64,000 bases of DNA from Pararcticibacter amylolyticus (GCF_003130405.1 NZ_QEAS01000002.1:375581-439580), one strand, 5' to 3'. Numbered from the stretch's first letter, positions 42,789 through 52,567 are shown. A program made the numbers and translations. The notes: a model not told the origin generated them from the sequence alone.

Positions 42789-43364
42789 ATGACACAGCTA
42801 GTATCACAACATCCGCATGAATTAACCATCAGCTCAGGAAAAGCTCATTTGTATTCATTTCTATTGTTCCTTCCATTTGCACTTGTTTCTATTCTTGCCT
42901 GGTGTTCTGTATGGGGTACGGATATTGCAGGCAGGTATAAAGCGGAGATGCCCTCCGGTATTGAGGGAGTTGTTGTCGTGCTGGTCGTTATGATAGCCGG
43001 TACCGCTATCCATGAACTGATACACGGCCTTACATGGTCTTTGTTTACCGGCAAAGGGCTGGGATCAATACGCTTCGGCTTCAGCCTGAAATCTTTGGTA
43101 CCATATTGCCATTGCCAGGAACCGCTCAAGGTGAGAGAATATATAACAGGAGCGATAATGCCCGGCGTGGTGATTGGCATCATTCCCCTGATCGTTGCAA
43201 TAGCAGCCGGCAATATCGCCTGGTTTTCTTTTGGATTATTCTTCACGTTCGCTGCCGGCGGAGATATGTTAATCATATCCCTTTTGGTAAAACAACCTTC
43301 AGAAGCGGGCGTGCAGGATCATCCAGAGAAAATAGGATGCTGCATTTACAAAAGTCAGGTATAA
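42789..43364 (+). CDS. DUF3267 integral-membrane putative zincin protease
   Basis: A 191-residue protein with about four to five membrane helices. The second helix region contains the zinc-binding HELIH (in AGTAIHELIHGLTW), and FGFSLKSLVPYCHCQEPLKVREY is the characteristic DUF3267 segment that follows. DUF3267 is a putative peptidase family related to site-2 proteases, acting inside the membrane; no substrate is known. A short 38-base gap separates it from the antiporter gene, which suggests co-transcription. Confidence 0.85.
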   Translation: MTQLVSQHPHELTISSGKAHLYSFLLFLPFALVSILAWCSVWGTDIAGRYKAEMPSGIEGVVVVLVVMIAGTAIHELIHGLTWSLFTGKGLGSIRFGFSLKSLVPYCHCQEPLKVREYITGAIMPGVVIGIIPLIVAIAAGNIAWFSFGLFFTFAAGGDMLIISLLVKQPSEAGVQDHPEKIGCCIYKSQV

Positions 43365-43402
43365 CACGTAAGTTTATACCTGCTTATTAACGCAATACTA
43401 TA

Positions 43403-44980
43403 ATGCTCGAATCCTTCTCTTTCTATCTCAGCCTGATCATAGCAATATTACTGCTCATCATGCTGGCGAACAAAATAAAAGTGGCGTATCCGGTTTTGCT
43501 TGTACTGGCAGGCCTGTTGCTTAGTTTTGTTCCCGGAATCCCAAGAGTCCACCTCGATCCTGAGCTTATATTCGTTGTTTTTCTCCCGCCTTTGCTCTAT
43601 GAAGCAGCATGGGTGATATCGTGGAAAGAGCTCTGGCGCTGGCGAAGGATTATAGGGAGCTTTGCCTTTGTGGTCGTTTTCTTTTCTGCCATGTCGGTTG
43701 CCTGGGTAGCCAACCACTTTATACCGGGCTTTTCCCTTGCTCTGGGTTTCCTCCTTGGTGGTATAGTTTCACCACCGGATGCTGTCAGTGCAGGTACCAT
43801 ATTGAAATTTGTAAAAGTACCAAAAAGGCTGAAATCAATCCTCGAAGGCGAAAGTCTGCTTAATGACGCCTCTTCGCTTATTATCTTCCAGTTTGCAGCG
43901 ATAGCTGTCACCACAGGCCAGTTTGCATTGCATGAAGCGGCGCTGACTTTCGTCTGGATGGTTATCGGAGGTACCGGGATAGGACTCTTGATTGGTTTTA
44001 TTTTCATGAAGGCTCATAAATTTCTCCCTACAGACGCTAATGCAGATATCGTGTTGACTATTGTCACTCCCTATGTCATGTACATAGCCGCTGAAGAACT
44101 GCACAGCTCAGGGGTGCTGGCCGTGGTCTGCGGAGGACTCTGGCTCTCTAACAAACGGCATTCATTTCTTAGCACCAGCTCACGCCTCAGGGGTGTTAAT
44201 GTATGGGAAAGCCTGGTGTTTGTTCTTAACGGTCTGGTATTCCTGCTTATCGGGCTCGACCTTCCCGAAATCACCTCCGGTCTTGAGGGGGTAAGCGTGA
44301 CCACTGCAATAGGTTATGGGATATTAGTAACAGGAGTACTGGTAATCGGCCGGCTGATTTCCGCTTACGGTGCAGTTGTGGTTACACTGATCGCCCGGAA
44401 TTTCATAACAGTGGCAGATGCGCGTCACCCGGGTTACAAAACACCTGTTGCCCTTGGATGGACAGGGATGCGGGGAGTGGTCTCACTGGCCGCTGCACTC
44501 TCTATACCAGTTTACCAGGATAACGGAACCCTGTTTCCGCAGCGGAACCTGATCCTGTTCATTACATTTACCGTGATCCTTCTAACACTCCTTCTGCAGG
44601 GATTAACTTTACCCTGGTTGTTAAAAAAGCTCGACCTGGAGGATCTGGATCATGAATTGTCCGAAGAAGAAGAGGAAGGACTGCTTCGCAGGCAAATGGC
44701 AGAGCATTCACTGAACTACGTAAACAGCAGGTACGCCAGGGAGATCAACACCTACCCCGTTCTCCGTCAAATGGCCGCCAAATGGTCTGATAACAGATCC
44801 CTGGCTGAAGAAGGTATATTTATTAATAATGAATGCAAAACTGTTTACAGGGATGTTATCAGTATGCAAAGGCAATGGCTTCTTAACAAGAACAGGGAAG
44901 AAGAGAAACTCAGTGAAGAGATCGTCCGGAAGCAATTGCAGCTACTGGATCTGGAAGAGGAAAAGCTGGGACTAGCCTGA
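43403..44980 (+). CDS. CPA1-family Na+/H+ antiporter
   Basis: A 525-residue inner membrane protein with about 12-13 helices in residues 1-415 and a charged cytoplasmic tail (about 416-525). CPA1 hallmarks are VSPPDAVSAGTILK, the ion-binding ND in LEGESLLNDASSL, and WTGMRGVVSLAAALS. It exchanges Na+ (or K+) for H+, for pH and salt homeostasis. The Glu-rich tail (LSEEEEEGLLRRQM) resembles regulatory tails of NhaP/YjcE-type proteins. Confidence 0.95.
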   Translation: MLESFSFYLSLIIAILLLIMLANKIKVAYPVLLVLAGLLLSFVPGIPRVHLDPELIFVVFLPPLLYEAAWVISWKELWRWRRIIGSFAFVVVFFSAMSVAWVANHFIPGFSLALGFLLGGIVSPPDAVSAGTILKFVKVPKRLKSILEGESLLNDASSLIIFQFAAIAVTTGQFALHEAALTFVWMVIGGTGIGLLIGFIFMKAHKFLPTDANADIVLTIVTPYVMYIAAEELHSSGVLAVVCGGLWLSNKRHSFLSTSSRLRGVNVWESLVFVLNGLVFLLIGLDLPEITSGLEGVSVTTAIGYGILVTGVLVIGRLISAYGAVVVTLIARNFITVADARHPGYKTPVALGWTGMRGVVSLAAALSIPVYQDNGTLFPQRNLILFITFTVILLTLLLQGLTLPWLLKKLDLEDLDHELSEEEEEGLLRRQMAEHSLNYVNSRYAREINTYPVLRQMAAKWSDNRSLAEEGIFINNECKTVYRDVISMQRQWLLNKNREEEKLSEEIVRKQLQLLDLEEEKLGLA

Positions 44981-45021
44981 GGAAACATGCAGGTGAGACC
45001 TCTTCTCTGCTCAGCCAACCT

Positions 45022-45399
45022 TCACCGCGGAAAACAGTTTTTTCTGTATTCCGATGGTGTCATTCCCTCATAGGCCTTAAAGAACTTCGTAAAATTGGAA
45101 GAATCATAACTTAGTTTCATTGCAACAGCGGCAATTGACATCGTGGGATCATTTAAAAGCTTTTTCGCTTCCGCGATTATCCTTTTCTCAAAGAAATAAC
45201 AGGGATGGTGCCCGGTATATATCTTAACGGTATTGCTCAGGTGGACGGGATGAAGACACAGGATGCCCGCAATATCTTTAATGTGCAGAATCTCTTCCAC
45301 TTTGCCCGACATAAACTCATCCATATGTTGATTTACTGCTTCAATGTAAGCAGTACTGATTTCAGCCTGTCTGCTGATATATTTCCGGGGTACTTTCAT
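45022..45399 (-). CDS. Short AraC-type DNA-binding protein
   Basis: A 125-residue protein that is essentially only an AraC DNA-binding domain (about 25-122). The two helix-turn-helices are IKDIAGILCLHPVHLSNTVKIYTG and VAMKLSYDSSNFTKFFKAYEG, closing with MTPSEYRKN. There is no effector domain, which recalls SoxS/MarA-sized regulators whose activity is set by their concentration. It may be natural or the remnant of a longer gene, but the start region has no homology to lose upstream. It converges on the antiporter gene with 41 bases between; no target can be named. Confidence 0.85.
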   Translation of the reverse strand: MKVPRKYISRQAEISTAYIEAVNQHMDEFMSGKVEEILHIKDIAGILCLHPVHLSNTVKIYTGHHPCYFFEKRIIAEAKKLLNDPTMSIAAVAMKLSYDSSNFTKFFKAYEGMTPSEYRKNCFPR

Positions 45400-45485
45400 G
45401 ACCTGATAAATGCGCTGGTATTGGGGTTTCGTTCACTGATTTTGTTAGCATCAATGCTCTCAACCGATCTTTGATAAACGATAGT

Positions 45486-47531
45486 TTACTCGTGATTAAG
45501 AAGCGTATAAATAGCTTGCTGCGACCGGATTTCAGGCACGCTTCGCTTCACCCTCACATTTTCCAGACCTTCACTGATCTCAACAGCCTTAACATTATCC
45601 AGGAGCTGTAACCTGACAATTTCAATCATTTCCTGCTTAATCTTGCTATCCAGAACAGGAAAACATACTTCTATCCTCCTGTAAATATTCCGGTTCATCC
45701 AATCGGCTGATCCCATATAAACTTCGGTTTCACCCCCGTTATTAAAAATGAACACTCTTCCATGCTCCAGATACCGGCCCACAATACGTCTTACTGTAAT
45801 ATTCTCACTCATCCCCCCGACACCCGGAATAAGACGGCAGATACTCCTGATAATAAGCTGAACCATTACTCCAGCCTGTGAAGCTTCGTACAATTTGCCG
45901 ATCAGCGACTTCTCTTCCAGGTTGTTCATCTTGATGATAATAGAGGCATCCTTGCCGGCCCTGGCAAAAGCAATTTCCCGGTCGATCAGTTCAGTAAAAC
46001 GGTTTCGCAGGTTAAATTGTGCAACGAGCAGGTAATGAAAATTGATAAGCGCAGTCGCCGGAGGTGCCTCTTTCCTCGAAAGAAAGATGAACAGCAGCTC
46101 TATCTCCCTGAGGATGCCAGGATGAGATGTCATCAACACATGGTCGGTGTAGATCGCTGCTGTATTTTCATTAAAATTACCGGTTGCCAGTAATCCGGAG
46201 TATTGAGTACGTCCATTCACTTCTCTTTTTACCAGGGCAATTTTAGCATGCACTTTAAGCGAGGCGGGACTGTATATCAGCTCTACTCCTGCTTCTTTCA
46301 TCTTCTTGCCCCATTTGATATTATTTGCTTCATCAAAACGAGCTTTGAGTTCAAGTACAACTTTCACTTTCTTTCCGTTCCTTGCAGCATTGATCAGGGC
46401 ACTGGCCAGCAGTGAATCACTTGCAATCCGGTACAGGGTGATGTATATTTCTTTTACCTGACGGTTGGTGGATGCCTCATTAAAAAACCTCAGAATCCCT
46501 GTATATGAATGGTAAGGCGGATGAAAGACAACATCTCTGTCAGCTATGAAATCAAAAACAGTTCTTTCATAACCAAAGGGATTATAGTTTATGGCCGGCC
46601 ATTTTTCGTCAGAGAGCAGGGGGTCAGAGGCCGGAAAACCCATCAGGTCCTTCAGATTATGATATACGCCTCCGGCCATCATGGCAATCTCCTTCAGATT
46701 GAAAGCTTTCCTGATCAATTCAAGCAAGGCCTCAGGGATTCCCGGTTGATAGAGAAAACGGGTAGCAAGTCCTTTGTCTCTCTTTTGTATCAGCCTGCTG
46801 ATTAATTCAAGTTGGTCTCCTTCATATTCATCTGCGATATCCAGCTCTGCATCCCGTGTTATTTTAAAACTAAAACACCCCCTAACAATGCTGTTCTTAA
46901 ACAACCAGTGAAGATTTCGTCTCACAATATCATCCAGGAAAGCTATTAAAACTCCGTCCTCTCCCTTAATGCTGTAAAAGCGGGGCAGATGATCAGACGG
47001 AATATTCAGGATGTATTGCTTCTCTGTTCCCTCCTTTTCAATAAGGACCAATAAATAAAGTTTATTATTCTCCGGGAAGAAGTCCGTCATGTCTTTTTTT
47101 AGTTCCACCGGGTGTAAAAATGCAAGTACCCTGGTGAGAAAATATTCAACTGCCGGTTTATTTAAAAAATCGGGAAAAGATTCGTTGTATAGAAAATGTA
47201 TGCGTTTATCTTTTAAACCAGGAACAACTGAGCCCGTTAATATCCTGCCGAATTTATCCTGTTGCTTTGCAATTATCCGGGCTGCAGAATTAGAAAGCCC
47301 GGGACTGCCGTCCTTACTGATCTTCTGTAATGCCTGCAGAACGGGCATTCTCACCCGGTAAAACTCATCCAGGTTTGACGAATATATTGCAAGGAACTTC
47401 AATCGTTCCAGTAAGGGAACTTCATCGTCTGCAGCTTCTTCCAGGATTCTCTCATTAAAAGAAAGCCAGCTTATATCTCTGTTAAAAAAAAGAGAGTCCC
47501 CCTCTCCTTCTTCTCTTGCTATTTTCTCCAT
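45486..47531 (-). CDS. ppk1: Polyphosphate kinase 1
   Basis: A 681-residue enzyme (start at ATG 47531, where homology begins with FFNRDISWLSFNERIL; the upstream ATG at 47594 adds a poorly conserved tail). The N-terminal and head domains lead into two phospholipase-D-like catalytic lobes. The autophosphorylated His is in SLKVHAKIALV, preceded by KKVKVVLELKARFDE and followed by GLLATGNFNENTAAIYTDH. It reversibly builds polyphosphate from ATP, used as a phosphate and energy store and as a stress regulator. It is divergent from a large phosphoesterase-barrel gene with 150 bases of shared upstream sequence, suggesting joint control by phosphate status (inference). Confidence 0.96.
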   Translation of the reverse strand: MEKIAREEGEGDSLFFNRDISWLSFNERILEEAADDEVPLLERLKFLAIYSSNLDEFYRVRMPVLQALQKISKDGSPGLSNSAARIIAKQQDKFGRILTGSVVPGLKDKRIHFLYNESFPDFLNKPAVEYFLTRVLAFLHPVELKKDMTDFFPENNKLYLLVLIEKEGTEKQYILNIPSDHLPRFYSIKGEDGVLIAFLDDIVRRNLHWLFKNSIVRGCFSFKITRDAELDIADEYEGDQLELISRLIQKRDKGLATRFLYQPGIPEALLELIRKAFNLKEIAMMAGGVYHNLKDLMGFPASDPLLSDEKWPAINYNPFGYERTVFDFIADRDVVFHPPYHSYTGILRFFNEASTNRQVKEIYITLYRIASDSLLASALINAARNGKKVKVVLELKARFDEANNIKWGKKMKEAGVELIYSPASLKVHAKIALVKREVNGRTQYSGLLATGNFNENTAAIYTDHVLMTSHPGILREIELLFIFLSRKEAPPATALINFHYLLVAQFNLRNRFTELIDREIAFARAGKDASIIIKMNNLEEKSLIGKLYEASQAGVMVQLIIRSICRLIPGVGGMSENITVRRIVGRYLEHGRVFIFNNGGETEVYMGSADWMNRNIYRRIEVCFPVLDSKIKQEMIEIVRLQLLDNVKAVEISEGLENVRVKRSVPEIRSQQAIYTLLNHE

Positions 47532-47681
47532 GCAGGTAAAGTAATTACGGGATAATAAGCAATTATAGTGCATTATGACCAAAAAAGTCGTCACACATTA
47601 GAAAAACTAAATATCTGCAATTATCAGTGACAGTTATTTTGTTACTTTAGATTCTCATCGGAACAATGAAATTCCTCCAAA

Positions 47682-50600
47682 ATGAAGAAATTATCAATTG
47701 CTGTTTTTCTTTTAATAGTTTCACTGAAAGCACTGGCACAAGATTCTGTCTTATATAGAGTTATCCTTATCGGCGATGCCGGAGAAATGGATCCACAGCA
47801 GAAAAACATTATAACTGATGCCGCAAAACGGGCCCTGGCCGGAAGATCCGCTGCAGTCTATCTCGGCGACAATATTTACCCCAGCGGAATAGGCCTTCCC
47901 GGTAGTAAAGACGAAGAGACAACCAAAGCAATATTAAAATCTCAATATCTTCCGCTCAGAAATGCCGGGATACCTGTATTTTTTATTCCCGGGAACCATG
48001 ACTGGGACCGTAGCGGCCCCCTGGGGCTGGAAAAAGTAAAAAGACAATGGGCGTTCCTCAATGAGCAGAACGACTCTCTTCTCAGGATGCTCCCCCCGGA
48101 CGGCTGTCCTGATCCGGTGGCCATTAACTTTTCTGAAAACCTGACTATGATCGCGTTTGATTCCGAATGGTGGCTTTATACGTATCCAAAAGAGAACCGG
48201 GATGCAGACTGCGATTGCAGAACAAAAGAAGAAGTGATCGCACGGATGAAGGAACTTTTATATCAAAATAGAAATAAAGTGATCCTGCTGGCATCCCATC
48301 ATCCTTTTCAAAGCTACGGAACCCACGGAGGGCATTTTTCATTAAAGGATCATTTGTTCCCCCTCACGGCAGTCAACAAGAATCTGTATCTTCCTCTTCC
48401 CCTGGTTGGTTCTTTCTACCCTCTCTTAAGAAATACGTTTACCAACCCCGAAGATCTGAGGCATCCCCTGTACCAGGATATGATTAAAAATGTAAACAGA
48501 GTTTCCGGCGATTTCCCGAATATTATTCATGTCGCAGGGCATGAGCACGGATTGCAGCTGATCCGCAATAATAAACTTCAGGTAGTGAGCGGTTCAGGGG
48601 CAAAGAGAAGTTTTGCCGCAAAAGGAAAGCACTCGCTGTTTGCCGAAGCTACTCAGGGATATGTGACAGCCGATATACTAACAGACCGGAGTATAAAACT
48701 GACTTACTATATTCTTAAAGACGAAACGGTGATACCTGCGTTTGAATATAGAAAACCCTATGTGCCTGCCAGTGCCGAAGAAAGTGTTTTATACAAGCAG
48801 TTTACAGGAGATAGCATAACAGTTGCCGCCCATGAGAGTTACGACCGGGTAAGCAAGATCCACAGGAAACTGTTTGGCGAAAATTACAGAAAAGAATGGG
48901 CGGCTGATACCCGTCTGCCGCTTATCAGGATCTCGGAAATAAAAGGAGGACTTACTCCTGTGAAAAGAGGGGGCGGAATGCAGTCGGTATCATTACGCCT
49001 TCGCGACAAAACAGGAAAGGAATGGGTGATACGAAGTGTTGAAAAAAGCCCCGACCTCCTGCTTCCTCCGCAGTTACGGGAAACATTCGCCAGGGACTGG
49101 CTCGATGATGCCGTCAGCGCACAGCATCCTTATTCTGCGCTGGTGATCCCTCCGATTGCTGATGCTGTGGGTGTTCCTCACTCCAATCCAATAATAGGAG
49201 TTATCGCCCCCGACAAAAGTCTGGGCATCTACGAGCAGGATTTTGTGAACAAAGTGTGTTTGCTGGAAGAAAGGGAGCCAGCAGGAGATTCAGATAATTC
49301 TTTCAAAATGCTCGAAAAGCTGAAGAAGGACAATGACAACTCCTATGACAGCGAAACATTCTTAAAAGCGCGTCTGATCGACTTGCTGACGGGCGACTGG
49401 GACAGGCATGAAGATCAGTGGCGATGGGTGGATCTGAAAGAAGGAAATGAAGAATATTACCAGGGCGTACCCCGCGACAGAGATCAGGTATTCAGGGTCT
49501 CAGATGGCATTTTTCCGCGCCTGGCCAAACGTCGCTGGATAGCTCCCACCCTCCAGGGCTTTAATGGGAAAATCGATGATGTCAGGTACTCCCTGTTCAA
49601 AACAAGATTTGTAAACGCTCTCCCTGCTTCTCAGCTCAGCTATGAAAGATGGATGAAGATCACTGAAGATTTTGTTGCGGCCGTCACCGATTCGGTACTC
49701 GAAACTGCACTTAAACAATTGCCAGCCTCTTCTTACCATTTGAGGCATGACGAGTTACTGGGAAAGCTGAAGGAAAGACGGGCGAATATCCCGGGAGCTA
49801 TGGCTGAATATTACAGGTTCATTAATAAGATACAGGACATTCGCCTGAGCGACAAAAATGAAAAAGTCACGATCACTGAAGACCCAGGTAACTGGATTCA
49901 GCTAAGCGTGAATAAAGTTAATAAAGACGGAGAGCTTGCGGGCACAATCATGTCAAAAAGCTACGACCCTGTCATCACAAAAGAAATAAGAATTTACACC
50001 GGAGACGGTAACGACAGTACAATTATAAACGCCGGGCATTCCCCGGTTAAATTCAGGATCATCGGAAACAAGGGTACTAAAAAATACAACATCATAGAAG
50101 CTGCCAAAACTGTGGATATCTATGGAAAAGATGATCTTTCCACAGCTGATTTTGAAGGCAGTAAGATTCGTAAACACTTGTCAGGTGACAGCCTCAATAC
50201 CGCTTTCGTTCCGGTAAATCTATACAATGTTACGATGCCCCTGGCTTCCGTCGGCATTAATCTGGATGACGGATTCCTGATGGGCATAGGCTTCAGGCAT
50301 ACTCAGCAGGAAGGGTTCAGAACCGTCCCCTTTGCGAACAGCCAAAGCGTTCTTCTGACGCATTCTTTTTCAACGAAAGCGTTCAGGATTATCTATAATG
50401 GAATCTGGATCCATGCTGTTGGAAAAGCCGATTTCACATTAAATGCCACTGTTAACGCGCCGGATAACACGATGAACTTTTTCGGAAGAGGTAATGAAAC
50501 TGAGTTCGATAAGAGCGGAGATTTTAAGAAATATTACCGGACACGGTTTGACACCTACACCGTAGAGCCTGCTCTCAGATGGAAAAATGAGAAAGGTACA

Positions 50601-51287
50601 AGCCTCAGCGTGGGCCCTTCACTGCAATATTATTCATGTGACCGTTCTGATAATGAGGGTAGGTTCATCAATAATACATCTATGATTAATTCGTACGATA
50701 GCCTTACTATCGGTAAAAGAAAATTGCATGGCGGCCTTGCAGTTCAGTTAACAGCAGATAAAAGAAACAACCCTGTACTTCCATCCTGGGGCAGTTTAAT
50801 TAATGTCAGGATCCAGGCTTATAAGGGGTTGAATAATTATTCGGAGTCGTTCATCCAGGTTTTGCCCCAGGTATCTTTTTATAAATCGCTGAACAGAAAA
50901 TCTACTATAGTCCTGGCCGAACGTGCCGGAGGTGGTATAACTGCGGGGAAAACAACTTTCTATCAGTCGCTCTTCCTCGGCGGACAGGACAATCTGCTTG
51001 GATTCAGGCAATTCAGGTTCGCAGGCCAGCACCTTTTTTATAATAATATCGAAATCCGGGCTAAGATTACTGACGTTATGAGTTATATACTGCCCGGGCA
51101 GCTGGGTATCATGGGGCTTTACGATACGGGCAGAGTTTGGGAAAAAGGAGAAAATTCGTCTGTCTGGCACCATGGAGCAGGCGCAGGCCTGTATTTTGCA
51201 CCTGCACAAATGGCTCTTTTCAGATTCCTGGCAACATATTCGAAAGAAGGATGGTACCCTTCTGTAGCTATGAATTACAGGTTTTAA
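47682..51287 (+). CDS. Exported phosphoesterase / kinase-like / outer membrane beta-barrel fusion protein
   Basis: A 1201-residue protein. The signal peptide ends ALAQ (20). Residues about 24-320 are a calcineurin-like metallophosphoesterase with all motifs: GDAG (Asp32), GDNIY (62-66), GNHDW (104-108), SHHPFQSYG and GHEHG (about 286). Residues about 400-830 have no standard annotation but show a kinase-like plan: a glycine-rich GGGMQSVSLRLRDKTGKEW (from about 429), EWVIRSVEK with a candidate Lys, the loop LTGDWDRHEDQW (Asp572/Asp574) and PRDRDQVF (Asp599/Asp601). This resembles the catalytic loops of HipA, CotH and FAM20. Residues about 850-1201 form a BamA/Omp85-like barrel ending in Phe. 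It should lie in the outer membrane with catalytic domains in the periplasm or outside. The kinase reading is my inference; the other two domains are clear. Confidence 0.85.
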   Translation: MKKLSIAVFLLIVSLKALAQDSVLYRVILIGDAGEMDPQQKNIITDAAKRALAGRSAAVYLGDNIYPSGIGLPGSKDEETTKAILKSQYLPLRNAGIPVFFIPGNHDWDRSGPLGLEKVKRQWAFLNEQNDSLLRMLPPDGCPDPVAINFSENLTMIAFDSEWWLYTYPKENRDADCDCRTKEEVIARMKELLYQNRNKVILLASHHPFQSYGTHGGHFSLKDHLFPLTAVNKNLYLPLPLVGSFYPLLRNTFTNPEDLRHPLYQDMIKNVNRVSGDFPNIIHVAGHEHGLQLIRNNKLQVVSGSGAKRSFAAKGKHSLFAEATQGYVTADILTDRSIKLTYYILKDETVIPAFEYRKPYVPASAEESVLYKQFTGDSITVAAHESYDRVSKIHRKLFGENYRKEWAADTRLPLIRISEIKGGLTPVKRGGGMQSVSLRLRDKTGKEWVIRSVEKSPDLLLPPQLRETFARDWLDDAVSAQHPYSALVIPPIADAVGVPHSNPIIGVIAPDKSLGIYEQDFVNKVCLLEEREPAGDSDNSFKMLEKLKKDNDNSYDSETFLKARLIDLLTGDWDRHEDQWRWVDLKEGNEEYYQGVPRDRDQVFRVSDGIFPRLAKRRWIAPTLQGFNGKIDDVRYSLFKTRFVNALPASQLSYERWMKITEDFVAAVTDSVLETALKQLPASSYHLRHDELLGKLKERRANIPGAMAEYYRFINKIQDIRLSDKNEKVTITEDPGNWIQLSVNKVNKDGELAGTIMSKSYDPVITKEIRIYTGDGNDSTIINAGHSPVKFRIIGNKGTKKYNIIEAAKTVDIYGKDDLSTADFEGSKIRKHLSGDSLNTAFVPVNLYNVTMPLASVGINLDDGFLMGIGFRHTQQEGFRTVPFANSQSVLLTHSFSTKAFRIIYNGIWIHAVGKADFTLNATVNAPDNTMNFFGRGNETEFDKSGDFKKYYRTRFDTYTVEPALRWKNEKGTSLSVGPSLQYYSCDRSDNEGRFINNTSMINSYDSLTIGKRKLHGGLAVQLTADKRNNPVLPSWGSLINVRIQAYKGLNNYSESFIQVLPQVSFYKSLNRKSTIVLAERAGGGITAGKTTFYQSLFLGGQDNLLGFRQFRFAGQHLFYNNIEIRAKITDVMSYILPGQLGIMGLYDTGRVWEKGENSSVWHHGAGAGLYFAPAQMALFRFLATYSKEGWYPSVAMNYRF

Positions 51288-51289
51288 GT

Positions 51290-51340
51290 CACAGAGTTGT
51301 ACGATTCTTCCACCGTCGCATGAATTCATACAACTCTGTG
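51290..51340. terminator. Long inverted repeat between convergent genes
   Basis: CACAGAGTTGTA and TACAACTCTGTG are perfect 12-bp inverted copies around a 27-base loop, which itself can pair 4 bp. It starts 3 bases after the barrel gene's stop and probably ends both convergent transcripts, though no long T-tract is present. Confidence 0.6.
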
Positions 51341-51359
51341 TATTTCTAATAACAGAAAA

Positions 51360-52016
51360 CTAATTTTCAACCTTTTCAACCGTTGATTCAGTGGGAGCCT
51401 GATTTACATCCGTCCCTGCATCTTCTGAAGCCGCCGGTGCGGGCTTCTCAAGAAGTTTGGCACTTTCTACTGCAGATGCAGGTACTTTACGGGCAGCGTT
51501 TTGTGCAGCTGCAGGCGGCGTATTAGCAGGAACTGCAACAGGAGGAGTCGTTCTCGTTACTGATTGATGAACAGGGGTTTTAGCCATCGCTTTTGGAGGA
51601 GCGGACAAAGAAGCAGTATTCGATCTTAATAATTGAATTTCGGATTGTAATGAATCATGCAGGGCCACCCATGCCTGATCTCTCACCTGGTAAGACTGCA
51701 AATCTGCTACCAGCTTAGTCCTCTCAGATGTGAGTGCTCCAATAAGAGTTGTCTTCGCAGAAAGAGAATCTTTTAAACTATCCTGTCTGTTTTCAAGGCG
51801 TTTTATTATTTCGTTGTGTGCTTCCGAGGCGCCCTCAAATTTCGCCAGCTTTATTTCAAGTGCATGGACGCTCTCATTCTTTGCATTCAGCTTCTTTTGC
51901 AGACTGTCGACCTTTTGAGTGAGCATTTCGATGATTTCCTTTTTGCTTTGCGCTTGTACCGCAGTCATGCCGGCGGCTATCACCATCATCAGGACAAATA
52001 ATTTAAACCTTGCCAT
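51360..52016 (-). CDS. Exported coiled-coil protein with Pro/Ala-rich tail, unknown function
   Basis: A 218-residue protein. A signal peptide (1-22, ending AVQAQ) is followed by a long coiled coil (about 25-130; heptad-like runs such as VDSLQKKLNAKNESVHALEIKL and KRLENRQDSLKDSL), then a low-complexity Pro/Ala/Thr/Val tail (135-218) that looks unstructured. This suggests an elongated periplasmic spacer or scaffold protein. It converges with the phosphoesterase-barrel gene. I recognise no family. Confidence 0.75.
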   Translation of the reverse strand: MARFKLFVLMMVIAAGMTAVQAQSKKEIIEMLTQKVDSLQKKLNAKNESVHALEIKLAKFEGASEAHNEIIKRLENRQDSLKDSLSAKTTLIGALTSERTKLVADLQSYQVRDQAWVALHDSLQSEIQLLRSNTASLSAPPKAMAKTPVHQSVTRTTPPVAVPANTPPAAAQNAARKVPASAVESAKLLEKPAPAASEDAGTDVNQAPTESTVEKVEN

Positions 52017-52458
52017 TTTTTACTTTTTTAAGTCACACACACGATTTTTTTCTTCCCCTTTCGCTGCTTATCAGACTTAATAAAAAACTAACAATCAAAT
52101 ATTTACCTTTCTCTGTTCTGAAACAAAGTCACGATTCAAAAAGTTTACTATTTTTCAAAATTTATTACAGCCCCTATTTTCATGCTACCTGGAGAGGATG
52201 CTGCCCTCCTTTTATTATTCTCATTTGAGGAGGAGTGTATGTCGACTTTATCTCTTTTTTAATAGATACATATAACCTAAAAAAATGAGTCCTTCTGATT
52301 GCAAATATTTTCATAGTATTAAAGATTGGGTTACCGGAAGAGGTACAAAAGGTATGCCGCGCTTTTAAAAGCCCTAAACAACCGGATTACGGATAACTGA
52401 TTAAAATTTCATTTATCCGGGTGGATAGTTATTCAGACTTATGTAATAAAAAGTATAC

Positions 52459-52484
52459 AAAAAAGGCTTCAGTAAACTGAAGCC
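52459..52484 (-). terminator. Orphan rho-independent terminator
   Basis: On the minus strand, GGCTTCAG, loop TTTA, CTGAAGCC (perfect 8-bp stem) followed by six T residues. No annotated gene on that strand lies upstream of it: the next genes to the right are all on the plus strand. Confidence 0.8.
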
Positions 52485-52492
52485 CCAAAACA

Positions 52493-52567
52493 TTAATTTA
52501 GATAAGTAGTTTTACGAATAACAAATTTAAATAAAAACCCTGCTAATACAATATTCTCTTTCTCCAT
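52493..52567 (-). CDS. Possible 24-residue small protein before the orphan terminator
   Basis: The frame from the ATG at 52567 encodes MEKENIVLAGFLF then KFVIRKTTYLN, ending 9 bases before the terminator stem. It is a short charged-hydrophobic-charged peptide. The terminator supports transcription here, but whether the product is this peptide or a non-coding RNA is open. Confidence 0.3.
   Translation of the reverse strand: MEKENIVLAGFLFKFVIRKTTYLN

Noticed and set aside
42599..42829. 76-codon minus-strand frame between the MFS and DUF3267 genes
   Set aside because: It overlaps the start of the DUF3267 gene, has no recognisable motif, and no promoter or terminator supports it.
52010..52228. 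72-codon plus-strand frame at the start of the large spacer
   Set aside because: Low-complexity Phe/Leu-rich translation of AT-rich DNA with no motif, overlapping the start and upstream region of the coiled-coil gene.
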